NCBI GenBank assembly: GCA_965247255.1
Contig: CBDFGS010000012.1
Location: forward strand, 310,001-374,000
Length of the DNA stretch: 64,000 nt
Source of the DNA: CBDFGS01 sp965247255
Lineage (GTDB): Bacteria > Chloroflexota > Dehalococcoidia > Lucifugimonadales > CAUZJF01
Reading direction: 5' to 3'
Every line of letters starts with the position of its first letter. Position 1 is the first letter of the stretch. Below, in pieces: positions 8,458 to 17,127 of the stretch. Under the pieces are notes generated by a model. It ran no database searches. It saw nothing but the letters and a program-made list of their open reading frames with translations, and was not told the origin of the DNA. Both the position numbers and the translations under genes were made by a program.

Positions 8458-10161
8458 CCCGAATCCACCGAAGGACGTCCTTGGGGACAGCCCTTGAAGA
8501 AGCCAGCGGGTGCTCCTCTGAATCTGGGATAATGGTTTTGGAACAGAAACCCGCCCGGAAACAAGGAGCACCCAATAGATGCTGCCACAGAACAAACCCG
8601 ACCGTATCCGCATCCTCTTTGACGACCATCGCCTGGTGGCCAATGCCGGCCTGCTCCTGCCGGCCACCCTAGCCCGGCACCTGGGCCTGCGGGAACTCGT
8701 CGACCATCACCTTGACCTCGGCGGAGCGCCGGGACGGGCGAACACTGGGGACAAGATGCTGACGCTGGTCGCTTCCGCGCTGGCAGGCGGCGACTGCATC
8801 GACGACGCCGATGCGCTGCGCGCTGGTGGGACGGTTGGTGTTCTAGGCTGCGTGGTCAAGGCGCCATCCACCCTGGGGACCTTCCTGCGCAGCTTCCGGT
8901 GGGGGCATGTCCGTCAACTCGACCGCGTGAGCCGCCAGTTGTTGGCCCGGGCCTGGGCCGCTGGGGCCGGACCCGGCGACTCGCCCCTGACCATCGACCT
9001 GGACTCGACCATCTGCGAGACCTATGGACTGGCCAAGGAGGGAGCGCGCCACCACGGCTATACCGGCGCCCGCGGCTATCACCCGCTGCTGGCCATTGCC
9101 GCCGGCACCGGCGAGGTGCTGATGTCCCGGCTGCGCGAGGGCCGGGCCAACACCGCCCGTGGCGCCGCCCACTTCCTGCGTGAGACGGTGGGGCGGGTGC
9201 GCTACGGCGGGGCCAGGGGACAACTCACGGTGCGGGCCGACAGCGGCTTCTACGCCCACACTGTCGTTGCCGCCTGCCGGGAAATGGATGTCCGCTTCTC
9301 TATCACCATCCGCCAGCGCGCCAGGCTGCGGGATCTGATCGAGGCGATACCAGAGGAGGACTGGACTCCCATTCCCTACTGGATGGACGGCGCCGCCGAT
9401 GTCGCCGAGACGACTTACACCCCGTTCCAGACCAAGCCGGACGCCGCGCCGGTGCGGCTCATTGTCCGGCGGGTGAAGCCGACGCCCGGTTCCCAGCTCG
9501 CCCTCTTCGCCAGATACAGCTATCACGCCTTCATCACCGACCGCGATGGGGAGACGCTGGAACTGGAGGCCGATCATCGCCGCCACGCCGAGGTCGAGAA
9601 CGCCATACGCGACCTCAAGTACGGCGTCGGGCTGAACCACATGCCGTCGGCGCGCTTCGCCGCCAACGGCGCCTGGCTGGCGGTCCAGGTGATGGCGCAT
9701 AACCTGGCCCGCTGGACGGCGCGGATTGGTCTGGGCGAGCGGACCGTGATCACCAAGACCCTCAGGCGGCGGGTCTTCGCTCTGGTGGGACGGATCACCC
9801 GCTCGGCGCGCCGCCTCACTTTGCATCTCCCCCGGCGCTGGCCTTGGGAAACCCAGTTCACTCGCGCCTTGGCCCGGCTGCAAGCCATTCCGTTCCCGGC
9901 CTGACGGCCAGCCTGCAACTGACCCAACGTCCCCGCAATCTCGCGCCACCCCGGTCGCGAGAGTCCCCTGCTGCGTATCCTCTCGCCTTCCCGCGCATCG
10001 CAACTCCCGCATAGGGCCTTAGGGGCCCTGTGCGGCCACTGAAGACCGCCCGCCGGCCTCCCATCTACCCCAAGACCCCAGGCCATCTCCCCTGTAGCTC
10101 CCTCACCCACCCCCTTCCGCTGCCCTCACGCCGTCCATCGGTGTCCTTCGGTGGATTCGGG
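8458..10161 (+). mobile_element. IS1380-family insertion sequence, copy 2
   Basis: The element is 1704 bp with terminal inverted repeats that begin cccgaatccaccgaagga at both ends and match for 19 bp. It is again flanked by CTAAG at 8453-8457 and 10162-10166. It carries an intact transposase and a non-coding 3' tail. It lies between the helicase gene (start 8321) and the YCF48-like gene and interrupts nothing visible. It has the same orientation as copy 1, so the two form direct repeats around a 2.3-kb segment. Confidence 0.9.
8579..9904 (+). CDS. IS1380-type DDE transposase
   Basis: The protein has 441 residues, the same length and motif order as the copy at 4562-5887: TIDLDST, VRADSGFY and HAEVENAIRDLKYG carry the probable DDE residues. 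An AAGGAG site lies before the ATG. The frame is uninterrupted. Substitutions against the other copy are spread over the whole length, which suggests separate arrivals or an old duplication. Confidence 0.93.
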   Translation: MLPQNKPDRIRILFDDHRLVANAGLLLPATLARHLGLRELVDHHLDLGGAPGRANTGDKMLTLVASALAGGDCIDDADALRAGGTVGVLGCVVKAPSTLGTFLRSFRWGHVRQLDRVSRQLLARAWAAGAGPGDSPLTIDLDSTICETYGLAKEGARHHGYTGARGYHPLLAIAAGTGEVLMSRLREGRANTARGAAHFLRETVGRVRYGGARGQLTVRADSGFYAHTVVAACREMDVRFSITIRQRARLRDLIEAIPEEDWTPIPYWMDGAADVAETTYTPFQTKPDAAPVRLIVRRVKPTPGSQLALFARYSYHAFITDRDGETLELEADHRRHAEVENAIRDLKYGVGLNHMPSARFAANGAWLAVQVMAHNLARWTARIGLGERTVITKTLRRRVFALVGRITRSARRLTLHLPRRWPWETQFTRALARLQAIPFPA

Positions 10162-10417
10162 CTAAGCGGACACAGAGTACTGTCACTAGGCGGAGTGTAT
10201 CACAAACGACCTTGCCTGATAACAGGCGGGCAAGTGCACGAGCCTAGCCAGTCGAGCGGGTGACGCAATCTATCCCTTAGAGGGGTTGTCACAGGGCGCG
10301 CCCGCGGACAACGAGGTCTGTCGACTGGAGGTTAGTTCAAGAGGGTCAACCCGTTTCTGAGCCTCAGATCTAGCCACCCCTTCGCCACGTTAGCGCGGCG
10401 CTCTGGGCGTGTAAGGG

Positions 10418-11935
10418 TCATTGTAGCGGCGTCGAAGTCGCCTGGGCGTCCACAAGCTGGCCGAAGACGAACATCGGGAATGATGTCTCAGTCGCTCCGG
10501 AGCCCGGTATGTAGGGACAGGCCTTGTCCTCTGACCCTATCATCAGCGGAGTTTCAAAACTCCTGACGAAGTCTCCTGTGCTTGACCCTAACCGATAGAC
10601 GGTGCCTTGCGCTTCGCTCCACAGGATGACAGGTGTTGTCGCCGGTAGAGATATGTCGGTGATTAACAGAGCCTTGCCGGCTGGAACGGTGTAGGTATTG
10701 TTCGCGGTGCAAGGCGAAGTCGTAGTGTCAACGGCGGCGCGTGCCATCTCCGTCGGAACCCAGTTCACTATCGATGACGGCGCCGGTAGCGGGTTAGTGA
10801 CCTCAACCTGTTGCACCTGAGGCAGATTGCCAACTGTCACGTCCAGCGGTTGCCCCGGCCAGTTGCTGACCACAGAGTTAGTCCAGAGCCTGCCTAGACC
10901 GCCCACGTAGACCTCGTTCGTCTCTGTCGCGTCTGTGATGACCAGCCGCTCGACGGGTGGCGGGGGAACAGGCTCCAAGGGCATCGAGCGTAGAATGATG
11001 CCAGTCCCACCCACCGCCCAGGCCGTCCCATCTGCTGCTTCCACGTCCAAAAGAGCCTCAATGAAGCCGCTGCTCTGGTCTGTCCAGGTGGTCCCTCCGT
11101 CCGACGTCTTCAGGATGATTCCACCGTCTCCTACGACCCAGCCGGTCGTGGCGTTTATGAAGGACACACCGGTGAGGCTTTGTGTGGTACCGCTCTTCAT
11201 GCGTTCCCAAGTGGTGCCGCCATCTGACGTCTTCATGATTGTCCCGCCTCCACCCGAAACCCAGGCGGTCTCACTGTCCAAGGCGACGACATCGGTCAGG
11301 GTGATACCGGCAGCCGTTTTGGATATCCACGTAGCTCCTCCATCCGTGGTTCGCATGGACACGTTTGATCCCACGGCCCAGGCCGTCGAAGCGTCCACAG
11401 CAACCACTCTGCGGAGGTCTTTCCCCATGTCAGGCTGAGAAGCCCAGTTTGCTCCGCCATCCGTGGTTTTCAGGATTGTGGAGGCGCCCACAGCCCAAGC
11501 AATGTTGCCGTCCACAGCCGAGACGCCTTTAGGGCTATTCGAAGTCGGAGTGGTCTGGGCATTCCAGTTTGTCCCTCCGTCAACGGTCTTCAAGACCAAC
11601 CCGCTCCCCCCTACCGCCCAGGCGATATTGGCGCTTACGGCTGTGACGCCACGCAGAGCGGCACTGGTGTCACTGCTTTGAGCAACCCAAACAACTCCCC
11701 CGTCCGTGGTATTGAGAATAGTCCCGTTATCGCCCACGGCCCAGGCCCCGCTCGCCCCCGTCGCGGTCACATCGCGCAACGCCACTGTGGTATTGCCGGT
11801 CTGCAGTATCCAGGCGTCGTCAGCACCGGCCTTTGATGACAAGGAAGACCAGACCAGCGCGATGACGACTATCGACACTGCAACCAGCAAGCCAGCGGAA
11901 AAGCCAAACCTGAAATGCCTTCGCGTCGTCGTCAT
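10418..11935 (-). CDS. Exported YCF48/BNR-like beta-propeller protein
   Basis: The chosen start is the ATG at 11935, which has AAGGAGGG placed ideally upstream; an ATG 23 codons earlier lacks such a site. The 505-residue protein has an N-terminal membrane or signal helix (about residues 14-35). Seven repeats of about 40 residues follow, built around AWAVGxxGxIL and KTxDGGxxW, the pattern of YCF48/BNR propellers. A 170-residue C-terminal region has no motif I recognise. YCF48 itself assists photosystem II assembly, but bacterial members outside phototrophs are surface or periplasmic proteins of unknown role; no photosynthesis gene is near. Confidence 0.8.
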   Translation of the reverse strand: MTTTRRHFRFGFSAGLLVAVSIVVIALVWSSLSSKAGADDAWILQTGNTTVALRDVTATGASGAWAVGDNGTILNTTDGGVVWVAQSSDTSAALRGVTAVSANIAWAVGGSGLVLKTVDGGTNWNAQTTPTSNSPKGVSAVDGNIAWAVGASTILKTTDGGANWASQPDMGKDLRRVVAVDASTAWAVGSNVSMRTTDGGATWISKTAAGITLTDVVALDSETAWVSGGGGTIMKTSDGGTTWERMKSGTTQSLTGVSFINATTGWVVGDGGIILKTSDGGTTWTDQSSGFIEALLDVEAADGTAWAVGGTGIILRSMPLEPVPPPPVERLVITDATETNEVYVGGLGRLWTNSVVSNWPGQPLDVTVGNLPQVQQVEVTNPLPAPSSIVNWVPTEMARAAVDTTTSPCTANNTYTVPAGKALLITDISLPATTPVILWSEAQGTVYRLGSSTGDFVRSFETPLMIGSEDKACPYIPGSGATETSFPMFVFGQLVDAQATSTPLQ

Positions 11936-12054
11936 GATTCCCTCCTTGGGTGAGTTCTCGTCCATCAGATGCGCCCATACGCGCGGCCGTGTAGCGGATT
12001 CCAAAGGGGTATGCGTCGAAGGGTAGACCGGTCGATCACAGGCTGCTGTAGGGG

Positions 12055-12131
12055 TGGCAGGAGCGGCAGGATTCGAACCTGCGACCCTCGGTTTTGGAGA
12101 CCGATGCTCTGACCAACTGAGCTACGCTCCT
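12055..12131 (-). tRNA. tRNA-Trp (CCA anticodon)
   Basis: The reverse strand folds into a full cloverleaf. The 7-bp acceptor stem pairs AGGAGCG with CGCTCCT. The D-arm is GCTC/GAGC, the anticodon arm is TCGGT-CTCCAAA-ACCGA with anticodon CCA, the variable region is short, and the T-arm is GCAGG-TTCGAAT-CCTGC. Discriminator G and an encoded CCA end follow. The anticodon reads UGG, tryptophan. Confidence 0.97.
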
Positions 12132-12147
12132 AAGCCTTATCAGTACA

Positions 12148-12177
12148 ATTCTAGAACGCGCTCTCAAAGATGGTCAA
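12148..12177 (-). promoter_or_regulatory. Sigma-70 type promoter of tRNA-Trp
   Basis: On the minus strand, TTGACC (12177-12172) and TAGAAT (12153-12148) are separated by 18 bp. The expected start of transcription lies about 10 nt before the mature tRNA 5' end. Both position and sequence fit well. Confidence 0.65.
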
Positions 12178-12319
12178 CCTACGGTCCAGCCGCCTGCCGG
12201 CCGCCTCCGGTTAGCGCGGCGGAAGCGCTGATACAATATCTGGGCGTCCCGCGCGGAGTATGCGCGCCAAACTCCCATAGCATCCAGGCTCGGTATCTGA
12301 TCGTAGAGCAGCGGACCCG

Positions 12320-12646
12320 ATGAAGGAACTCCGTACGTCAATAGTGGTGGCCGCAGTGGCCTTCACGGTCCTACGCGCCTGGTTTACCAACCAGGGCATC
12401 TCGATCGCAGACTGGGTCTGGATCTTCGTGGTCACCTCGCTGCTTTTCGCGGTTAGTCTCGCGCTGCAGCGCGACAGGCCCAATGCGCGCAAGCTGGCGG
12501 CCGTCGTGGCCCTGGCGGCGGTAATCAGCGGTACGGCGATCCTCTGCACGGCGCCTCCGCCCCGCGGCGACTGCAGCCACTATCCACAGGGCTTTGAGCA
12601 GTACTGCCTCGAGTCGCTCGACAGGGGTAGCGCAGTCGTTCCTTAG
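12320..12646 (+). CDS. Small hypothetical membrane protein
   Basis: The 108-residue frame has three hydrophobic segments (about residues 5-20, 30-48 and 60-78), with a basic loop RDRPNARK between the last two. The C-terminal tail has three Cys (one in GDCSHYP, one in QYCLES). There is no clear ribosome site before the ATG and no recognised family. It converges with the next gene. The membrane pattern and an open frame in a gap support it, but only moderately. Confidence 0.45.
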   Translation: MKELRTSIVVAAVAFTVLRAWFTNQGISIADWVWIFVVTSLLFAVSLALQRDRPNARKLAAVVALAAVISGTAILCTAPPPRGDCSHYPQGFEQYCLESLDRGSAVVP

Positions 12647-12696
12647 GCGCGCCCGACGCGACCCGATGCGTCGTGCCGGGGTCGGAAAAGCAAGAG

Positions 12697-13227
12697 CTAG
12701 GCGAGCTCCACCGTCACCTCTTGGGCGTGGGTGACCTGGGGGGTATCCTCATCCAACTGAAGGCTAGCAACCAGTATCCACCTGAGGGTGCTGGCTATGC
12801 CGTGTGACGGCCTCTCCGAATCGATCTCGAGCGTCGCACGATAGCTGCCGCCGTCCCCGGCGCCCACGCTGGCGTCTTTGAGAAAGACCACGCTTCCGCG
12901 TACCAGAGCGTTCGTCTGGTCTTTCGTTTCACGCTTCCCTATGGAGTCTATCCGGTGCTCGCTTCTGTTCCCTTTCGAGGACTCGTGAATCCACGCCCAA
13001 GGCTGGTAGTGGACCTCCTGCGTGCGGACCACCGTGTCCGGGAAGGCCTCCTCGAACACGAGGTCGATCCTCCCCTCTTTCACCCCAAGGTCCTTCCTCG
13101 GCCTGAGCTCCACGGTGAGTTTCATGGAGTCGCCCAGCCGATACACGCGGTCCTCAAGGTCCAGATTGATCTTTACGAGGTCCCTGCGCCAGGGAAATAG
13201 CCACTTCAAATTCCAACCCCATCGCAT
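12697..13227 (-). CDS. Hypothetical beta-rich protein, arrestin-like
   Basis: The 176-residue protein starts MRWGWNLKWLFPWRRD. It then has alternating beta-type segments: VKINLDLEDRVYRLGD, MKLTVELRPRKDLGV, GRIDLVFEEAF and a C-terminal THAQEVTVELA. The pattern of a beta-strand protein with a Gly-Asp turn recalls arrestin/Spo0M-like folds; that is inference from composition only. It has no signal peptide. Its first codons overlap the tandem repeat at 13217-13287. Confidence 0.6.
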   Translation of the reverse strand: MRWGWNLKWLFPWRRDLVKINLDLEDRVYRLGDSMKLTVELRPRKDLGVKEGRIDLVFEEAFPDTVVRTQEVHYQPWAWIHESSKGNRSEHRIDSIGKRETKDQTNALVRGSVVFLKDASVGAGDGGSYRATLEIDSERPSHGIASTLRWILVASLQLDEDTPQVTHAQEVTVELA

Positions 13228-13287
13228 CGTAGGGCGCTACTTGCCGCGCCATCCCAATCGCACCGTAGGGGCGCTGCTAGCCGCGCC
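13217..13287. repeat. Two tandem copies of a 35-bp GC-rich repeat
   Basis: The units at 13217-13250 and 13252-13287 share the blocks cccaatcgcaccgtagggg and cgct...gccgcgcc with few mismatches (the first copy reads ccccatcgcatcgtaggg). They lie between the 3' end of the NHL gene and the start of the gene ending at 12697, overlapping the latter's first codons. No function is apparent. Confidence 0.65.
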
Positions 13288-13302
13288 CTCGTCTAATCCA
13301 GG

Positions 13303-14346
13303 TTAATTAGCGTTCAGAGTGGGAACCCTGAATGGAGGAATGATCTCGTTCTCGTCCAGCGGATATGCCTCTTTCTTGTAGACCTGTACTCGGTAGTGCT
13401 CGTAGTCCGGTACGAACATGTGGCCCTCCCCGTCCACCCTGACGGACCTGGGGCGAGCGAACCTCTTCTCCTGCTCGAGGTTCGCCAGATCGCGCATCCG
13501 CTTATGCCTGCCACTTCTCTGGAACATGCGCTCCACCGTGGAAGTGGATAGCGTCGCATCGCCGAGGAACTGCTGCACGTACCTGCCATCCGCCGTGAAC
13601 AGCTGCACGCGGTTGTTCCCCCAATCGCACACGTACACATCGCCGTCCTTGTCCACGGCTACTCCGCTAGGGCGGCGGAGCTCCCCGTCTCCGCTCCCTG
13701 AGACGCCGAGTTCGTAGATGAACTCGCCATCGGCGGTGAACTTCTGAATTCGGTCGTTCCGCCAGTCCGCGACATACACGTCCCCGAACTCGTCGATGGT
13801 GATTCCCCACGGTGTGTCGAACTCGCCGGGCCCGTGGCCGTATGATCCCCACTTCATCAGGAACCGCCCGTCCTTCGTGAACTTCTCCACGCGGTGGTTC
13901 AGGGCGTCGACGACATACAGGTCGTCTTCTGCGTCGAACGCGATGCCCGACGGGCGGTTGAACTGGCCGTCGTCTGCACCGTGCTCGCCCCACTTCCCAA
14001 GGAACTCGCCGTACGTCGTAAACATCGAGATCCGATGACAGGCCAGGTCCGAGGTGAACAGGTTGCCATAGCTATCCGTGACCATCTGCCCCGGCCACAT
14101 GAACGACGCGTTGTGCGCCGGCAGATGTTCGGCCTTCCACCCGAAGCTGCCAAGGTTCTCGTCGGCCATGTTAGTGATGAAGATCGGGCCCGACTTGCCC
14201 TTGCCATAGTTGCTGCCATTGCCAAACGTATAGAGACGGCCTTCCTTCCCGAACGCGATGTCCGAAGGGAAGTGCATTCTCTTGAACTCGCCTATGGTCT
14301 TGAGGTACGGAAACCCCGCCCGAAGCAACGAGTATGGCCTTGCCAT
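13303..14346 (-). CDS. NHL-repeat protein
   Basis: The 347-residue protein has no signal peptide or lipobox. It carries NHL repeats of the classical kind: GQFNRPSGIAFDAEDDLYVVDALNHRV-type units repeat with GEFDTPWGITIDEFGDVYVADWRNDRI and GELRRPSGVAVDKDGDVYVCDWGNNRV. Five or six blades are visible. Such six-bladed propellers occur in peptidylglycine lyase-like and scaffold proteins; no catalytic assignment is justified. It is unlike the two NHL lipoproteins of this window, lacking their GDGGPA signature. It lies 44 bp downstream of the DUF1800 gene, probably co-transcribed. Confidence 0.85.
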   Translation of the reverse strand: MARPYSLLRAGFPYLKTIGEFKRMHFPSDIAFGKEGRLYTFGNGSNYGKGKSGPIFITNMADENLGSFGWKAEHLPAHNASFMWPGQMVTDSYGNLFTSDLACHRISMFTTYGEFLGKWGEHGADDGQFNRPSGIAFDAEDDLYVVDALNHRVEKFTKDGRFLMKWGSYGHGPGEFDTPWGITIDEFGDVYVADWRNDRIQKFTADGEFIYELGVSGSGDGELRRPSGVAVDKDGDVYVCDWGNNRVQLFTADGRYVQQFLGDATLSTSTVERMFQRSGRHKRMRDLANLEQEKRFARPRSVRVDGEGHMFVPDYEHYRVQVYKKEAYPLDENEIIPPFRVPTLNAN

Positions 14347-14390
14347 GGTGTCTCTTCCTCCGTTAGGTTCCTGGAGTCGTGGCTACGCGT

Positions 14391-15782
14391 TTAGCCGAAC
14401 TGGTACTCTCGCGCCGATACGATCAGCTGCAACATACGAAGTACGCGCGCCGAGCTCTCTTCCCGGCCATCCCGCGATTCCAGGTCCAGATCGCCCCCTG
14501 ACTCCGCATACGCAAGCAGGCCATCCCGCGTCTCATTTCCGACAATTAGGGGCCCTGCAAGATCGAGGCAGCCGTTCACAAACACCTCCGGTGGAATAGA
14601 CCCCCCATTAGCCGCAAGGCGGTCAACTATGAACTGGATGCCCGGCTTCGTTGCGTCGTTCAGCTCGTTCACCGCGTGGTTGATCCGCTCGTTGAGGGTG
14701 CCCCCGTCTATCCACTCCGGGCCCGTGTGCCAGCCCTCGACGGTGAGCGGGTTCATCAGTGACTGGCCCATCGTCCCGGTGTTGATGTGGGCGTTGAGGC
14801 CCGGCTCCGGGAACCTGTAGGTCCCAACCAGCTTCATCACACCCAGGACGAGCTCGACCGGGCTCTTCACGCGCCTGAACCGCGCATCCTTGAAGAAGTC
14901 CGAGTTGAAAAGGACCCTGAGGATAGAACGAATGTCGCCATCGAACTCGAAATACGCCTGCACGAGCGTGTCGATGGCCTCGGGGTCCTGGGGCGGAAGA
15001 TCGTTCCACGAGGCGACGGACGGCTCGTCGGCGACGAAAAACGTGTAGAGGTGCCTGGCGAGGAACCGGGCCGCCGCCGGCTGCCTCACGATAACGTCGA
15101 CGATGTCCTCCCCATTGAGGCGCCCGCTCTCTCCAAGGAAGGACTTCTCACCGTCGTCGTGCTCAACTCCCTCGAACACGAAATCTGAGCTGTAACCCCC
15201 GTAAATGCTTCCAGCCCCGGGCACAGGCACGCTGTGGGTCCAGCCCGTGAAAGCGAACGCCGACGCCTTGACGTCCTCCTCGGTGTAGTTCCCTACACCC
15301 ATCGAGAAGAGCTCCAGAAGCTCCCTTCCGTAGTTCTCGTTGGGCAGGTCCTTGATGTTCTCATTATTGTCCAGCCAGAAGATCATCGCAGGGTCTTTGG
15401 AAAGCTCGACCAGTAGCGTGCGGAAGTCCGAAAGCGCTATGGACCGGAACATGTCAATCTGGTCGGAGGACGACTTGGAATGGCCCGACTTGGAGCTCCC
15501 GGTAGCGAAAATGTGATGCCAGAGCAGCGTCACCTTCTCTTCTAGCTGGCGCTGAGAGTTGAGCATCCGCCACCACCATTTGGTGCCGTTTCCCTGGTGC
15601 CCCGTGCCGTAGAAGCGCTCCAAAAGGTCGACTTCCACGTCGGGAAACCTCTCCGGATGCAGCAGGTCCTCGACTACATTTTCGTATCCCTTGGCAGCAT
15701 ATTCCTCAATCTCCTCGCGCCGTGCGCCAAACCCTGCGCGCCGCATCAGATGCGCGTATAGGGACAGGTCGTTGTCAGCCAT
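14391..15782 (-). CDS. DUF1800 domain protein
   Basis: The 463-residue protein matches the DUF1800 family. It has LMRRAGFGARREEI at the N-terminus, then WWWRML, EKVTLLWHHIFATG, LDNNENIKDLPNENYGRELLELFSMGVGNYTEEDVKASAFAFTGWT and a VKSPVELVLGVMKL segment. Family members are often secreted and paired with DUF1501 proteins. Here no signal peptide is seen and the partner is the NHL gene just downstream. The biochemical role of the family is unknown. Confidence 0.88.
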   Translation of the reverse strand: MADNDLSLYAHLMRRAGFGARREEIEEYAAKGYENVVEDLLHPERFPDVEVDLLERFYGTGHQGNGTKWWWRMLNSQRQLEEKVTLLWHHIFATGSSKSGHSKSSSDQIDMFRSIALSDFRTLLVELSKDPAMIFWLDNNENIKDLPNENYGRELLELFSMGVGNYTEEDVKASAFAFTGWTHSVPVPGAGSIYGGYSSDFVFEGVEHDDGEKSFLGESGRLNGEDIVDVIVRQPAAARFLARHLYTFFVADEPSVASWNDLPPQDPEAIDTLVQAYFEFDGDIRSILRVLFNSDFFKDARFRRVKSPVELVLGVMKLVGTYRFPEPGLNAHINTGTMGQSLMNPLTVEGWHTGPEWIDGGTLNERINHAVNELNDATKPGIQFIVDRLAANGGSIPPEVFVNGCLDLAGPLIVGNETRDGLLAYAESGGDLDLESRDGREESSARVLRMLQLIVSAREYQFG

Positions 15783-15902
15783 AGCTACCTCCTGGCAGAC
15801 GAAACATGTTTGCGGATGGCTAACATTCTACCACCCACGGGCTAGTCCCGAGCAGGCGAGGCCACTCGACAGCCCCAGTGCTGAGGGGCACCACCCGAGA
15901 GC

Positions 15903-17114
15903 TCATTCCGGTCCTACCGTGCCTCGGACGATCACGCCATCCTTTTCAAGTCGAGCCAGCTCTGCGTCCGACGTCCCCAACACATCGGTGAGCACCTCCG
16001 ACGTGTGCTCGCCGAGCAACGGCGGGTGTCCATGCGGCCGGGCGGGGGTCCGGCTCATGTGCTGAAGCGCGTTCGCCATCAGCGGCAGGCTCCCGATGGT
16101 AGGATGAGGTACGTCCCAGACAGCCCGGCGGGCCTTGGCCTGGGGCTCCTCCACAGCCTCGGCGAAGTCGTTGATCGGCAGCGCCATCACGCCGGACTTG
16201 CCCAACACCTCGAGCCACTCCGCGCGTTCCCGCCCGCGGAAAATGTCCGCTAGAGCGCCCGTCAGCTCAGTCTGATTCTCCACGCGTCCCGCGTTGGTCT
16301 TGAACCGCTCGTCTTGCCACAGCTCGGGATGTCCTATCGCTTCGGTGAGTCGCTGGAACTGGTCGTCGTTGACGCAGGCCAGCATTAGCCAGCCTCCCTC
16401 GGCCTCGAAGCCCTGGTAAGGCACGATCTGCGGGTGCGCGTTCCCTAACCGCGTCGGCGTCTCGCCGGTGGCAAGAAAATTTTGGGCCACATTGACCAGG
16501 CTCATCAACCCGACGTCGAACAGCGACAGGTCAAGGTGCTGGCCCCTCCCGCTGCTCTCCCTTTCCCGAATCGCCGCGAGGATGCCCACGCCCGCCAGAA
16601 GGCCCGTCAGCAGATCGATGACGGCAACGCCGACCTTCGCCGGGGCGCCGTCCCGCTCGCCCGTAATGCTCATCAGTCCCGTGAGCCCCTGAAGCGTCGT
16701 GTCCACGGCAGGCTCCGCGGCGCGAGGCCCGGTTTGGCCGAACCCAGTGATCGACGCGTAGACGAGCCGCGGGTTGACTCTGGCCATGCTCTCGTAGTCC
16801 AGGCCATAGCGGCCCAGGTCCCCCGTCTTGAAATTCTCCAGCAAGATGTCGGCGCGCTGTGCGAGGCGTTTGACGAGGTCCTGCCCTCGGCCGTCCTTGA
16901 GGTTGATGACGACGCTCTTCTTCCCGCGGTTGGTCGAGAGGTAGTATGCGCTCTCCGTCTCGACGAAGGGCGGGCCCAGCCGCCGAGTGTCGTCGCCCCA
17001 TGGCGGCTCGATCTTCCAGACCGTCGCGCCCAGGTCCGACAGGACCTGCGTGCAATACGGCCCCGACAGGAGCCGGGACAGGTCCAGGACCGTCAGGCCG
17101 TCGAGTGCTTCCAT
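15903..17114 (-). CDS. Family III (CaiB/BaiF) CoA-transferase, glutarate-type candidate
   Basis: The 403-residue protein is a complete CaiB/BaiF enzyme. It opens LDGLTVLDLSRLLSGPYCTQVLSDLGATVWKIEPP and has NRGKKSVVINLKDGRG, ADILLENFKTGDLGRYGLDY and RLVYASITGFGQTGP. AVDTTLQGLTGLM is probably the segment bearing the catalytic aspartate. These enzymes move CoA between carboxylic acids in the cytoplasm. The gene begins 13 bp after a glutaryl-CoA dehydrogenase-like gene, a pairing known for succinyl-CoA:glutarate CoA-transferases, so glutarate is the likeliest acceptor. The substrate is inferred from that context. Confidence 0.9.
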   Translation of the reverse strand: MEALDGLTVLDLSRLLSGPYCTQVLSDLGATVWKIEPPWGDDTRRLGPPFVETESAYYLSTNRGKKSVVINLKDGRGQDLVKRLAQRADILLENFKTGDLGRYGLDYESMARVNPRLVYASITGFGQTGPRAAEPAVDTTLQGLTGLMSITGERDGAPAKVGVAVIDLLTGLLAGVGILAAIRERESSGRGQHLDLSLFDVGLMSLVNVAQNFLATGETPTRLGNAHPQIVPYQGFEAEGGWLMLACVNDDQFQRLTEAIGHPELWQDERFKTNAGRVENQTELTGALADIFRGRERAEWLEVLGKSGVMALPINDFAEAVEEPQAKARRAVWDVPHPTIGSLPLMANALQHMSRTPARPHGHPPLLGEHTSEVLTDVLGTSDAELARLEKDGVIVRGTVGPE

Positions 17115-17127
17115 AGAAACATCGCTC

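Noticed and set aside
10214..10227. Hairpin gcctg-ataa-caggc as a terminator
   Set aside because: The stem is only 5 bp and no T-run follows on either strand.
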